From: an uncultured Roseateles sp.
Lineage (GTDB): Bacteria > Pseudomonadota > Gammaproteobacteria > Burkholderiales > Burkholderiaceae_C
Length of the DNA: 64,000 nt
Assembly: GCF_913777145.1 (NCBI RefSeq)
Contig: NZ_CAJYPS010000004.1
Location: 1-64,000, forward strand
Reading direction: 5' to 3'
Shown here: piece after piece, positions 46,594 to 55,000 of the stretch
Layout of the letters: each line of letters begins with the position of its first letter
Position numbering within the stretch: position 1 is the stretch's first letter
The notes under the pieces: generated by a model
What the model was told of the DNA's origin: nothing
Seen by the model: the letters and a program-made list of their open reading frames with translations, nothing else
Databases searched by the model: none
Made by a program: the position numbers and the translations under genes

Positions 46594-46720
46594 CCCACCC
46601 CCTACGCGCTGCGCGCGCCCCCTCGAGGGGGCACGGCCGACGGACCGGCAGAGCCGGATCCGTGGCCGTCGCTGAGTAGACCCGCCGTCCGGTCGGGGCG
46701 TAGGCTGCCCCCCTTGTGAA
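46594..46720. repeat. Structured intergenic repeat of Burkholderiales type
   Basis: This 127-bp G+C-rich stretch starts CCACCCCCTACGCGCTGCGC. It then has the perfect 16-bp palindrome GCCCCCTCGAGGGGGC (46617-46632) and an imperfect long hairpin (about 46634-46670, core CCGGC-AGA-GCCGG). Similar mosaic elements are dispersed between genes in many Burkholderiales genomes (from memory). The element may also serve as the terminator of the STAS-protein gene. No second copy occurs in this window. Confidence 0.55.
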
Positions 46721-46749
46721 CCGTGACTCAAGCCCCATCTGAGCGCGCT

Positions 46750-47316
46750 ATGGCTTCTGATTCCTCTTCCGCCGTCTATCACGGCACCACCATCGTGTCG
46801 GTTCGCCGGCAGACGCCCACGGGCTGGCAGGTCGCGATAGGCGGCGATGGCCAGGTGACGCTGGGCCACACCATCGTGAAGGCCAGCGCGCGCAAGGTGC
46901 GCAAGCTGTATCGCGACCAGGTGCTGGCCGGCTTTGCCGGCGCCACGGCCGATGCGTTCACGCTGTTCGAGCGCTTCGAGGCCAAGCTGGAGAAGCACCA
47001 GGGTCACCTGGTGCGCGCCGCGGTGGAACTCACGCGCGACTGGCGCACCGACCGCGTGCTGCGCAAGCTGGAGGCCATGCTGGCCGTGGCGGACCGCAGC
47101 GCCTCGCTGATCATCACCGGCAACGGCGACGTGCTGGAGCCCGAGCAGGGCATCGTCGCCATCGGCTCCGGTGGCGCCTACGCGCAGGCCGCGGCCAAGG
47201 CGCTGCTCAATCACAGCGAGCTGTCAGCCGCCGACATCGTGAAGCAGTCGCTGGTGATCGCCGGCGAGATCTGCATCTACACCAACCAGAACCACACCTT
47301 GGAGGTTCTCGAATGA
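46750..47316 (+). CDS. hslV: ATP-dependent protease proteolytic subunit HslV
   Basis: A 188-residue N-terminal-nucleophile protease. The catalytic Thr is the first of the TTIVSVRR stretch after a propeptide of about 12 residues ([12 protein letters not shown]), longer than in E. coli where Thr follows Met directly. GGDGQVTLG and [17 protein letters not shown] are diagnostic. It forms the double-hexamer proteolytic core with HslU. ATG 46750 is used; an in-frame GTG at 46723 would lengthen the propeptide. Its stop overlaps the hslU ATG by 4 bp. Confidence 0.95.
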   Translation: MASDSSSAVYHGTTIVSVRRQTPTGWQVAIGGDGQVTLGHTIVKASARKVRKLYRDQVLAGFAGATADAFTLFERFEAKLEKHQGHLVRAAVELTRDWRTDRVLRKLEAMLAVADRSASLIITGNGDVLEPEQGIVAIGSGGAYAQAAAKALLNHSELSAADIVKQSLVIAGEICIYTNQNHTLEVLE

Positions 47317-48629
47317 GTTCGATGACGCCTCAGGAAATCGTCTCCGAGCTGGACCGCCACATCGTCGGCCAGAACGCCGCCAAGCGCGCGGTCGCGATCG
47401 CGATGCGCAACCGCTGGCGCCGTCAGCAGGTGGACGACAAGCTGCGCGGCGAGATCACGCCCAAGAACATCCTGATGATCGGCCCCACCGGCGTGGGCAA
47501 GACCGAGATCGCGCGTCGCCTGGCCAAGCTGGCCGGCGCGCCCTTCATCAAGGTGGAGGCCACCAAGTTCACCGAGGTGGGCTATGTGGGCAAGGACGTG
47601 GACTCCATCGTCCGCGACCTCATCGAGGTGGCGGTGAAGCAGGAGCGCGAGACCGCGATGCGGCGCTGCCAGACCCGCGCAGAGGACGCCGCCGAGGACC
47701 GCATCCTCGATGTGCTGTTGCCCGGCAGTGCCAGCGACAACGCGACCCGCCAGGGCTTTCGCAAGAAGCTGCGCGAGGGCCAACTGGACGACAAGGACAT
47801 CGAGCTGGACCTGGCCGCGCCCAAGCCCAGCCTGGAGGTGCTGACGCCCTTCGGCGGCAACGCGCCCGGCATGGAGGACATGGCCGAGCAGCTCAAGGGC
47901 CTGTTCGGCCAGATGGGCGCGGGCCAGAAGAAGACCCGCAAGCTCAAGATCGCCGAGGCCTTCAAGCTGCTGGTGGAGGAAGAGGCCGCCAAGCTGGTCA
48001 ACGAGGAAGAGATACGTGCCAGCGCGCTGGCCAATGCGCAGGAGATGGGCATCGTCTTCATCGACGAGATCGACAAGGTCGCGTCGCGCCAGGAGGGCAG
48101 CGGTGCCGAGGTGTCGCGCCAGGGCGTGCAGCGCGACCTGCTGCCGCTGGTGGAGGGCACGACCGTGTCCACCAAGTACGGCCTGGTGAAGACCGATCAC
48201 ATCCTCTTCATCGCCAGCGGTGCCTTCCACCTGGCCAAGCCCAGCGACCTCATCCCCGAGCTGCAGGGCCGCCTGCCGATACGCGTGGAGCTGGACTCGC
48301 TGTCGGTGGCCGATTTCGAGGCCATCCTCACCAGCACCCATGCCAGCCTGGTCAAGCAGTACCAGGCCCTGCTGGCGACCGAGGGCGTCACGCTGGACCT
48401 GCAGCCCGACGCGATACGCCGCCTGGCGCAGATCGCTTTCGAGGTGAACGAGCGCACCGAGAACATCGGTGCCCGCCGTCTGGCCACCGTGATGGAGCGG
48501 CTGCTGGACGACATCAGCTTCGACGCGCCGCGCCGCAGCGGCGAGACCCTGGCCATAGACGCGGCCGCGGTGGATGCCAAGCTGGGTGCGCTGGCGGCCA
48601 ACGAGGATCTGAGCCGCTTCATCCTCTAG
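47313..48629 (+). CDS. hslU: ATP-dependent protease ATPase subunit HslU
   Basis: A 438-residue AAA+ unfoldase. It begins [17 protein letters not shown], has Walker [10 protein letters not shown] and Walker [10 protein letters not shown], an I-domain between about 105 and 240, and sensor-2 region [16 protein letters not shown]. The C-terminus DLSRFIL is the tail that docks into HslV to activate it. It is translationally coupled with hslV. Length is normal. Confidence 0.97.
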   Translation: MSSMTPQEIVSELDRHIVGQNAAKRAVAIAMRNRWRRQQVDDKLRGEITPKNILMIGPTGVGKTEIARRLAKLAGAPFIKVEATKFTEVGYVGKDVDSIVRDLIEVAVKQERETAMRRCQTRAEDAAEDRILDVLLPGSASDNATRQGFRKKLREGQLDDKDIELDLAAPKPSLEVLTPFGGNAPGMEDMAEQLKGLFGQMGAGQKKTRKLKIAEAFKLLVEEEAAKLVNEEEIRASALANAQEMGIVFIDEIDKVASRQEGSGAEVSRQGVQRDLLPLVEGTTVSTKYGLVKTDHILFIASGAFHLAKPSDLIPELQGRLPIRVELDSLSVADFEAILTSTHASLVKQYQALLATEGVTLDLQPDAIRRLAQIAFEVNERTENIGARRLATVMERLLDDISFDAPRRSGETLAIDAAAVDAKLGALAANEDLSRFIL

Positions 48630-48640
48630 GCCCTGGGCCT
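48628..48640. terminator. Near-palindrome joining the hslU and luxR-type stop codons
   Basis: AGGCCC-T-GGGCCT (48628-48640) is a 13-bp palindrome whose ends fall in the hslU TAG (48627-48629) and the convergent regulator's TGA (48642-48640). The loop is too short for the full stem, so about 4-5 bp could pair. Confidence 0.4.
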
Positions 48641-49293
48641 CAGTGCGGCAGTGCGCCTGCGCTGCCGGTCCAGCGCAGCAGCTGCATCAGCGAGCGGGCC
48701 TGGGTCTTGCCCAGCAGGTTGCGCACGTGGCTGCGCACCGTGCTCACGCACAGGCCCAGGCGCTCGGCCACGTCCTCCACCGTGTCGCCGTCCGCCAGCA
48801 GCATCAGCACATGGCGCTCCGCCTGGCTGAGCCGGCACTGGCGCGTCAGCGCGTCGATGCGGGCGGGCTGGGTGAGGGCGGGCTGGTCCAGGTGCACCGA
48901 GAGCAGCAGGCAGTCTTCGCTCCAGTCCGAGGCCTGGGCGATGGACGCGGCGAGTGGCGAGGTGTGCAGCCAGCCGGTCACCAGTTCGGGCGCGAACCAC
49001 AGGCCGGTGTGACTGGACGAGCCCAGCCGTGCCATCTGCAGCAGCTCGCCCAGCCGCGGCGCATCGAGCTGGCCCAGGCTCATCAGGTGGGACTCACGCA
49101 GCCGTGCCCGACCCTGGGTGAGCAGTTGCTCGGCGCAGCTGTTGGCGAACAGCAGTCGGCGGTTCGGCTGCAGCACGAACAGCGGCTGGGGCAGCGGGTT
49201 CATCACCTGGGCCGCGCGGGTCTGGCCCGGGCTCGGCACGGCCAGCGGCAGGTGGGTCGACGGCGTGGTGAACGCGGTGGCGTGCAGATTCAT
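48640..49293 (-). CDS. LuxR-family regulator with PAS-like sensor
   Basis: A 217-residue protein. The N-terminal part (about 30-130) resembles a degenerate PAS domain (PQPLFVLQPNRRLLFANSCA). The C-terminal LuxR-type HTH (about 152-212) reads CRLSQAERHVLMLLADGDTV then GLCVSTVRSHVRNLLGKTQA. There is no receiver domain, so it senses a ligand or partner directly. It is divergent from the response regulator/hybrid kinase/fusion-enzyme operon and could be a third regulator of it. Start ATG 49293. Confidence 0.85.
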   Translation of the reverse strand: MNLHATAFTTPSTHLPLAVPSPGQTRAAQVMNPLPQPLFVLQPNRRLLFANSCAEQLLTQGRARLRESHLMSLGQLDAPRLGELLQMARLGSSSHTGLWFAPELVTGWLHTSPLAASIAQASDWSEDCLLLSVHLDQPALTQPARIDALTRQCRLSQAERHVLMLLADGDTVEDVAERLGLCVSTVRSHVRNLLGKTQARSLMQLLRWTGSAGALPH

Positions 49294-49409
49294 GAGTTGC
49301 TCCCTGAAGGGCCGGATCCGGTGATGACAGCCTGTCTGTAGTCTCGTGCCTGCGCCCCCGGCGCGCCATCCGCTGGACGTTGAGGCCTCACTCGGCCGCC
49401 GGCACTAGG

Positions 49410-49440
49410 CCGTCGGTTTAGTTGTGCGAGCCATCGGTTG
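49410..49440. promoter_or_regulatory. Direct repeats before the response-regulator operon
   Basis: CCGTCGGTTTA (49410-49420) and CCATCGGTTG (49431-49440) repeat at a 21-bp interval, two helical turns, on the same face of DNA. They lie 62-92 bp before the start of the response regulator in the divergent gap. A neighbouring 10-bp palindrome TGAGGCCTCA occupies 49381-49390. These are candidate binding sites for either LuxR-type protein. Confidence 0.45.
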
Positions 49441-49501
49441 GTGATGCGCTGCAGCGGCCCTGCGATAAGCTGCCTCGACGCGAGCTGCAGGAGGCCAGTC
49501 G

Positions 49502-50188
49502 ATGCGCGTGCTGTTGATCGACGATCACGAGCTGATCTGGAATGGCACAAGGCGTCTGCTGGAGCTGGTGCTGCAGCAGACGCCTGGCGGCGTGCCGGGC
49601 GGCCTGGAGTTCCATGCGGTGCGTGATCTCACCGCGGCGGCGGCCTTTGCCGGTCAGCCGCTGGACCTGGTGCTGCTGGATTACCACCTGCCAGGTCTGG
49701 GCGGCGTAGCCGCGCTGCGCCAGGTGCAGGCGGATTTCGAGGGTGTCACGGTCTGCATGCTGTCCGCCGAGCTGGGCGCGCCGCTGATCCGCGAGGTGCT
49801 GGATGCTGGTGCGGCCGGCTTCATCCCCAAGAGCTATGGCGAGGCCGAGATGGCGATGGCGCTGCGGCTGGTGATGCTCAACAAGGTCTATGCGCCGGCG
49901 GAGTTCCTGTTCAACGAGGACCTGCTGCGTGGCCGCGAGAGCGACGAGGTCGGCAGCGAGCAACTGGCCAGTTTTCTGCGCAGCGAGCTCAGCGCGCGCC
50001 AGCGCCAGGTGCTGGCGCTGGCCTTGCAGGGCCTGCCCAACAAGAGCATCGCGCGCCGCCTGGACATCGCCGAGGGCACGGTCAAGGTCCACCTGTCCAT
50101 GGTCTACAAGGCGCTGGGCGTGCGCACCCGCGTGGCGGCGCTGTGCCGCGTGCTGCAGGCCAATGCGGCCGAGGCGCTGCAGGCCTGA
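49502..50188 (+). CDS. LuxR/NarL-family response regulator of the fusion-enzyme operon
   Basis: A 228-residue regulator. The receiver (about 1-125) has VLLIDDHELI, phosphoacceptor Asp in LVLLDYHLPGLGG and Lys in GFIPKSYGEAE. The HTH (about 165-225) reads LSARQRQVLALALQGLPNKS then GTVKVHLSMVYKALG. AGGAGG precedes ATG 49502. The hybrid kinase begins 3 bp after its stop, so the two form a cognate pair, and the giant oxidoreductase-hydrolase-phosphatase gene follows in the same unit. It most likely controls that operon. Confidence 0.9.
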   Translation: MRVLLIDDHELIWNGTRRLLELVLQQTPGGVPGGLEFHAVRDLTAAAAFAGQPLDLVLLDYHLPGLGGVAALRQVQADFEGVTVCMLSAELGAPLIREVLDAGAAGFIPKSYGEAEMAMALRLVMLNKVYAPAEFLFNEDLLRGRESDEVGSEQLASFLRSELSARQRQVLALALQGLPNKSIARRLDIAEGTVKVHLSMVYKALGVRTRVAALCRVLQANAAEALQA

Positions 50189-50191
50189 GCC

Positions 50192-52009
50192 ATGAACGAT
50201 GCGGCTTTTGACCAACGCCGGCTGGACATGCTGGTGAGCCATTCGCGCAGCCTGCGGGTGCCGATGTGGCTCAGCGCGATCGCGATCGCCGCCGTCGCAG
50301 GCCGCGAGGCCGGTTGGGCACCGGCGCTGGGCTGGCTGTTGTTCTTCCTGGCAGTGCGCGAAGCCCGGGCGGCCGCGCTGATACGCCTGGCCGAGGCTGT
50401 CGCACGGCCGATCGCGCAGCGCCTGCGCCGCACGGTGGACTGGAGCCTGGTACTGGGCCTGGCCCATGGCTCGGCGGCCCTGTTCATGCTGGAGCTCGAC
50501 ACCACCTCGGACGCGCTGCTGTCCATGGTGCTGATGTCGTTGTCGGCGGGCGCGGTGTCCACCACCTACACGGTGGTGCCGGCCTTCAGTGCCTATTCGC
50601 TGGCCATCGCGTTGCCGGTGGCGACCGCCTGGTTGTTCAACGGCGATCCACTGGGCTGGGCGGTGGCGCTGCTGATCCTGCTGTTCGCGGTGGTGCAGAT
50701 CCGCTTTGCGCGCCACAACATGGGCATGTTCGAGGAGAGCTTCCGCATCCGGCAGGAGAAGGAAGGTCTGCTGCGCCAGCTCGGCGAGGAACGTGAACGC
50801 CTGGCCGCGGCGCGCGATGCGGCGGTGCAGGCCGACATCGCCAAAAGCCAGTTCCTGGCCTCGGCCAGCCACGATCTGCGCCAGCCGCTGCAAAGCCTCA
50901 CGCTGAACGCCGGGGCGCTGCATCGCCTGGCGCTGCCGGGCGAGGGGCCGCAGATCGCGGCCGACATCGTGGCCGGGCTGGAGGCGCTGCGTCAGATGCT
51001 GGATGGGCTGCTGGACGTGTCCAAGCTGGACGCCGGCGCGGTGGCGCCGCGCTTCCAGCCGCTGCCGCTGGACCGCCTGCTGGGCGGCCTGCAGTCCCGC
51101 CTGCGGCCCAGCGCCGCGGCCAAGGGTCTGAGCCTGGAGGTGGACTGCCCGGCCGGCCTGGTGGTGCTCAGCGACGTGGACCTGCTGCAGCGGGTGCTCT
51201 CCAATCTGCTGGACAACGCGATCAAGTTCACCGCCCAGGGCGGCGTGCGGCTCAGCGCCTGGCTGGACGACGACCAGGTGGTGATCAGCGTGGTGGACAC
51301 CGGCATAGGCATTCCGGAGGCCGAGCAGGCGCGCATCTTCGACGACCTGGTGCAGCTGGGCAACCCGGAGCGCGACCGCAGCCGCGGCCATGGCCTGGGC
51401 CTGGGCATAGTCCGTCGCCTGGTGCCGCTGCTGGGCGGGCGTTGCTGGGTGGTGTCCCGCCCCGGCCAGGGCAGCCGCTTTAACCTGCGCCTGCCGGCCG
51501 ACCGTCCCAGCCGCGACATGGTGCTGGACGACGGCCACCAGGCCCGGCCGGCGCTGATCGCGCGGCGCGTGCTGGTGCTGGACGACGAGGCCTCGGTGCG
51601 CAGCGCCTACCGCCACGCATTGCGCAGTCTGGGTTGCGAGGTCGCGAGCGCGGCCACGCTGACCGAAGCGCTGCAGCAGCTGGCCGGCAGCGCCGCCGAG
51701 GTCGTGCTGGTGGATTACCGCCTGGCCAATGGCCTGGATGGCTTCGGCGCGCTGCGTGCGCTGCGCGCCCAGGTGCCGGGCCTGCCGGCCGTGATGGTGT
51801 CGGCCGACACTGGCACGGCGCTGGAGCAGGCCTGCGCGGCGCTGGGCGTGCCCTTGCTGCACAAGCCGGTCAGCGAGGCGCTGCTGGCGCTGGCGATCAA
51901 CCAGGCCCTGGGCGCTGCCCAGGCGCCGTTGCAGGGGGGAGGGGAGCATCATGAGCCTGTCTCGGAGCACGGGGGAGTTGATCGAGGCGCTGAGCGCCAC
52001 CCAGGCTGA
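50192..52009 (+). CDS. Hybrid histidine kinase with multi-TM sensor and C-terminal receiver
   Basis: A 605-residue kinase. The N-terminal half (about 25-170) has about 5-6 membrane segments with short loops, so the signal is probably sensed in the membrane. A coiled coil (about 185-215) leads to HisKA with H227 in SASHDLRQPLQSL, HATPase (LLDNAIKFTAQGG; DTGIGIPEAEQARIFDDLVQ split at that point; GHGLGLGIVRRLV), and a receiver (about 455-575; VLVLDDEASVR, VVLVDYRLANG, LLHKPVS). The last 20 residues are encoded in the 59 bp that overlap the next gene, which indicates translational coupling. Confidence 0.9.
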   Translation: MNDAAFDQRRLDMLVSHSRSLRVPMWLSAIAIAAVAGREAGWAPALGWLLFFLAVREARAAALIRLAEAVARPIAQRLRRTVDWSLVLGLAHGSAALFMLELDTTSDALLSMVLMSLSAGAVSTTYTVVPAFSAYSLAIALPVATAWLFNGDPLGWAVALLILLFAVVQIRFARHNMGMFEESFRIRQEKEGLLRQLGEERERLAAARDAAVQADIAKSQFLASASHDLRQPLQSLTLNAGALHRLALPGEGPQIAADIVAGLEALRQMLDGLLDVSKLDAGAVAPRFQPLPLDRLLGGLQSRLRPSAAAKGLSLEVDCPAGLVVLSDVDLLQRVLSNLLDNAIKFTAQGGVRLSAWLDDDQVVISVVDTGIGIPEAEQARIFDDLVQLGNPERDRSRGHGLGLGIVRRLVPLLGGRCWVVSRPGQGSRFNLRLPADRPSRDMVLDDGHQARPALIARRVLVLDDEASVRSAYRHALRSLGCEVASAATLTEALQQLAGSAAEVVLVDYRLANGLDGFGALRALRAQVPGLPAVMVSADTGTALEQACAALGVPLLHKPVSEALLALAINQALGAAQAPLQGGGEHHEPVSEHGGVDRGAERHPG

Positions 52010-55000
52010 GCCCTACGACTGCGACGCGCTGATCGTCGGCAGCGGCTACGGCGCGGCGGTGGCTGCGGCGCGGCTGGCCGGGCTCGCGACCCAGGGCCGG
52101 CCCTGGCGCATCTGGCTGGTGGAGCGCGGCCGCGAGTACCAGCCGGGCGACTTCCCGTCGCGCTTTGCCGAACTGCCCGGCCACCTGCGCGCCACGCTGC
52201 GCGATGGCGATCGGCCCGGCCGCGTGGTGGGGGCGCCCGACGGGCTGCTGGACCTGCGTGTCGGCGGCGACGCGGCGGCACTGCTGGGCAACGGCCTGGG
52301 CGGCGGCTCGCTGATCAACGCCAATGTGATGGCCCAGCCCGAGGCTGCGGTGTTCCAGCAGGGCTGGCCTGCGGCCCTGGACCGCGTCGGCCTCGCGGCC
52401 GCCTACCAGCGTGCCCGCACCGAGCTGGGCGTGCAGCAGGCGCCCGACCAGCCGCCGCTGCCCAAGTTCGCGCTGCTGCGCTCGCTGACGCCGGATGATC
52501 CCGCCGGGCTCGCGCCGCTGAGCGTGGCCTTCCGGCCGGGCAGCACGCCCGCCGGCGTGGCCATGCAGGCGTGCACGCTGTGCGGTGACTGCATGACCGG
52601 CTGCAACGTGGGCGCCAAGGGCTCGCTGGACACCAGCTATCTCGCCCGCGCCCATGCCGGCGGCGTGCAGATGTTCTGTGGCGTGTCGGCCGAGTGGCTG
52701 GCCCGCGACGGCGAGGGCTGGGTGCTGCACTGGCAGCCCACGCTTGCGCCGCTGCGCCTGCAGTTCGGCCCGCAGCGCATACGCTGCCGCCGCCTCATCC
52801 TGGCCGCGGGCAGCCTGGGCTCCACCGAGATCCTGCTGCGCTCGCGCGAGCAGGGCCTGGCGCTGTCGCCGCGGCTGGGCGAGGGCTTTTCCACCAACGG
52901 CGACAACATCGCGGCAGGCCATGGCCATGCCCACCCCACGCGCACCGTGGCCGACCCCGAGAGCGACCCGGCCGGGCGCGCGGCGCCGGACGACTTCGTC
53001 GAAGCGCGCCGCGTGGGGCCCACCATCGTGGGCCTCAAGCGCGTGCCCGAGCAGGCGCTGGGCGCGCGACCGGGCTTTGTGCTGGAGGAGTTCGCGATCC
53101 CGTCGGCGCTGCGCCGCGTCTATGGCGAGGTGGTGGCGCTGCTGGCTGCGCTGCGCGGCCAGACCTGGCGCGGCGCGGATGCGGCCGGCGTCAGCGAGGC
53201 CGACATCGAGCACCTGAGCTGCTTTGGCCTGATGGGTGACGACGGTGCGGCGGGGCGTCTGGTGCTGGCTCCGGACCGCGTGCCCGGCCTGCCGGAAGGG
53301 CAGATCGAGGTGAGCTGGCCGGACCTGGCGGACCACCCGCTGTTCGTGTCCATGAGCGAATGGCTGGAGGCCGCGTTCAAGGGCGAGGCACCGCGGCCCT
53401 TGCCCCAGCCGCTGGCGCTGATAGGCGAATCCGGGCCCTGGGCCAAGGCGGTCGCCGGCGCGCTGATGCGCAAGGCGTTCAAGAGCCTGGGTCTGTTCGA
53501 CAGCCATCAGCACCCGCTGCTGGACGACCTGATCGCCTGGCTGGCGCCCGAGCTGGACAACAGCCAGGTGCTGACGCTGCTGGGCCCCTCGCTGGGCCTG
53601 CCGGTCACGGTGCACCCGCTGGGCGGCTGCCGCATGAGCGACCACGTGGCGGACGGGGTGGTCGATGTGCGCGGCCGGGTCTGGGATCCGTCCAGCGACG
53701 GGGCCGTCCACCCGGGCCTGCTGGTGCTGGACGGTGCCATCGTGCCGCGCGCGCTGGGCATCAACCCGGCGCTGACCATCACCGCGCTGGCCGAGCTGGC
53801 CGTGCAGCAGCTGACGAGCAGCGACCCGCTGTGGCAGGGCGAACGCAGTGCGGCGGCGCCGCTGCCGCTGCCGCCCCGCCGGGTGCGCCCGCGTCGGGCC
53901 GGCCTGCCGGCGGCCGCGCGCTGGTCGTTGCAGGAGACGCTGCAGGGCCCGCTGCGCTGGCAGGGCAAGCGCTGGTGGGCACGCCTGGAGCTGGCGTACG
54001 AAGACATCCCCGGCTTTTCGCGCGCGCTGGCCCTGCCCGAGCGCGTGCTGCAGCTGCGCCGTGGCCTGCTGCGGCTCTACGACTGGCCCGCGGCGCCGCT
54101 GGGTCTGCCCGACTTTGACGAGCACGGCTTTCCCGCGCGAGGCCGGCAGCTGGTCTGTGCCGAGGTCGGCGGCCAGCTGCGCCTGCTGATGCCGCTGGGC
54201 GGCGCGCAAGGGCCGGCCTCGCGGGACGAACGCTTCACGCTGGACTACCGGCTGCAGGTGCTGGGCGTGGACCAGCCCTGCGACGGCAGCCAGCCGCTGC
54301 GCGTGGGCAGCCCGCTGTTCCTGCGCAAGCTGGTGGGCCTGGCGCCGGGCCAGCGCTTTGATCGCGAGCCCAGCTGGCTGCGCCAGCTCACCGAGGCCGA
54401 GGTGACGCTGGATGGCGAGCGTGTGGGGCGCTGGCGGCTGGACATGGACGAGCTCGCGTCCGTGCGCGTGCCGCTGCTGCGCCTGATGGGCCACAGCAGC
54501 CTGCCCGACGCGATGCTGGACGCGCTGGTCGGCGGCAGCCACATGCTGCGCCTGCTGCGCGGCACCTTGGCCCAGGCGGTGGTGGCGGGCTCGCGCAGCG
54601 CCTGGGCGCCCAATCTGGAGCGCGACGCCCAGGTGCGCTGGCCGGGTGCAGTGCGCGGCCTGGCGCCCGAGTGCACGCACCAGCCTGACGGCTCGGGCGC
54701 GCGCCTGAGTCGTTACTGTTTCGGCCAGAGCCCCCGGCCGGCGGTGCTGCTGATCCACGGGCTGGGCGCCAGCGGCAACAGCTACACGCTGGACGCCCTC
54801 GCCGCCGACGCGCCGCGCCTCATCGACCTGCTGGCCGATGAAGGGCGCGATGTGTGGGTGCTGGACGTGCGCAGCAGCATCGCCAACGAGAGGGGTCGCG
54901 CCGAGCCGGCCAGCGATGACTGGCGCGTGCAGGCCATCGCGCACCTGGACGTGGTGTGGGCGCTGCGGCAGGTGGCGGCCCAGACCGGGCAGAAGGTGGA

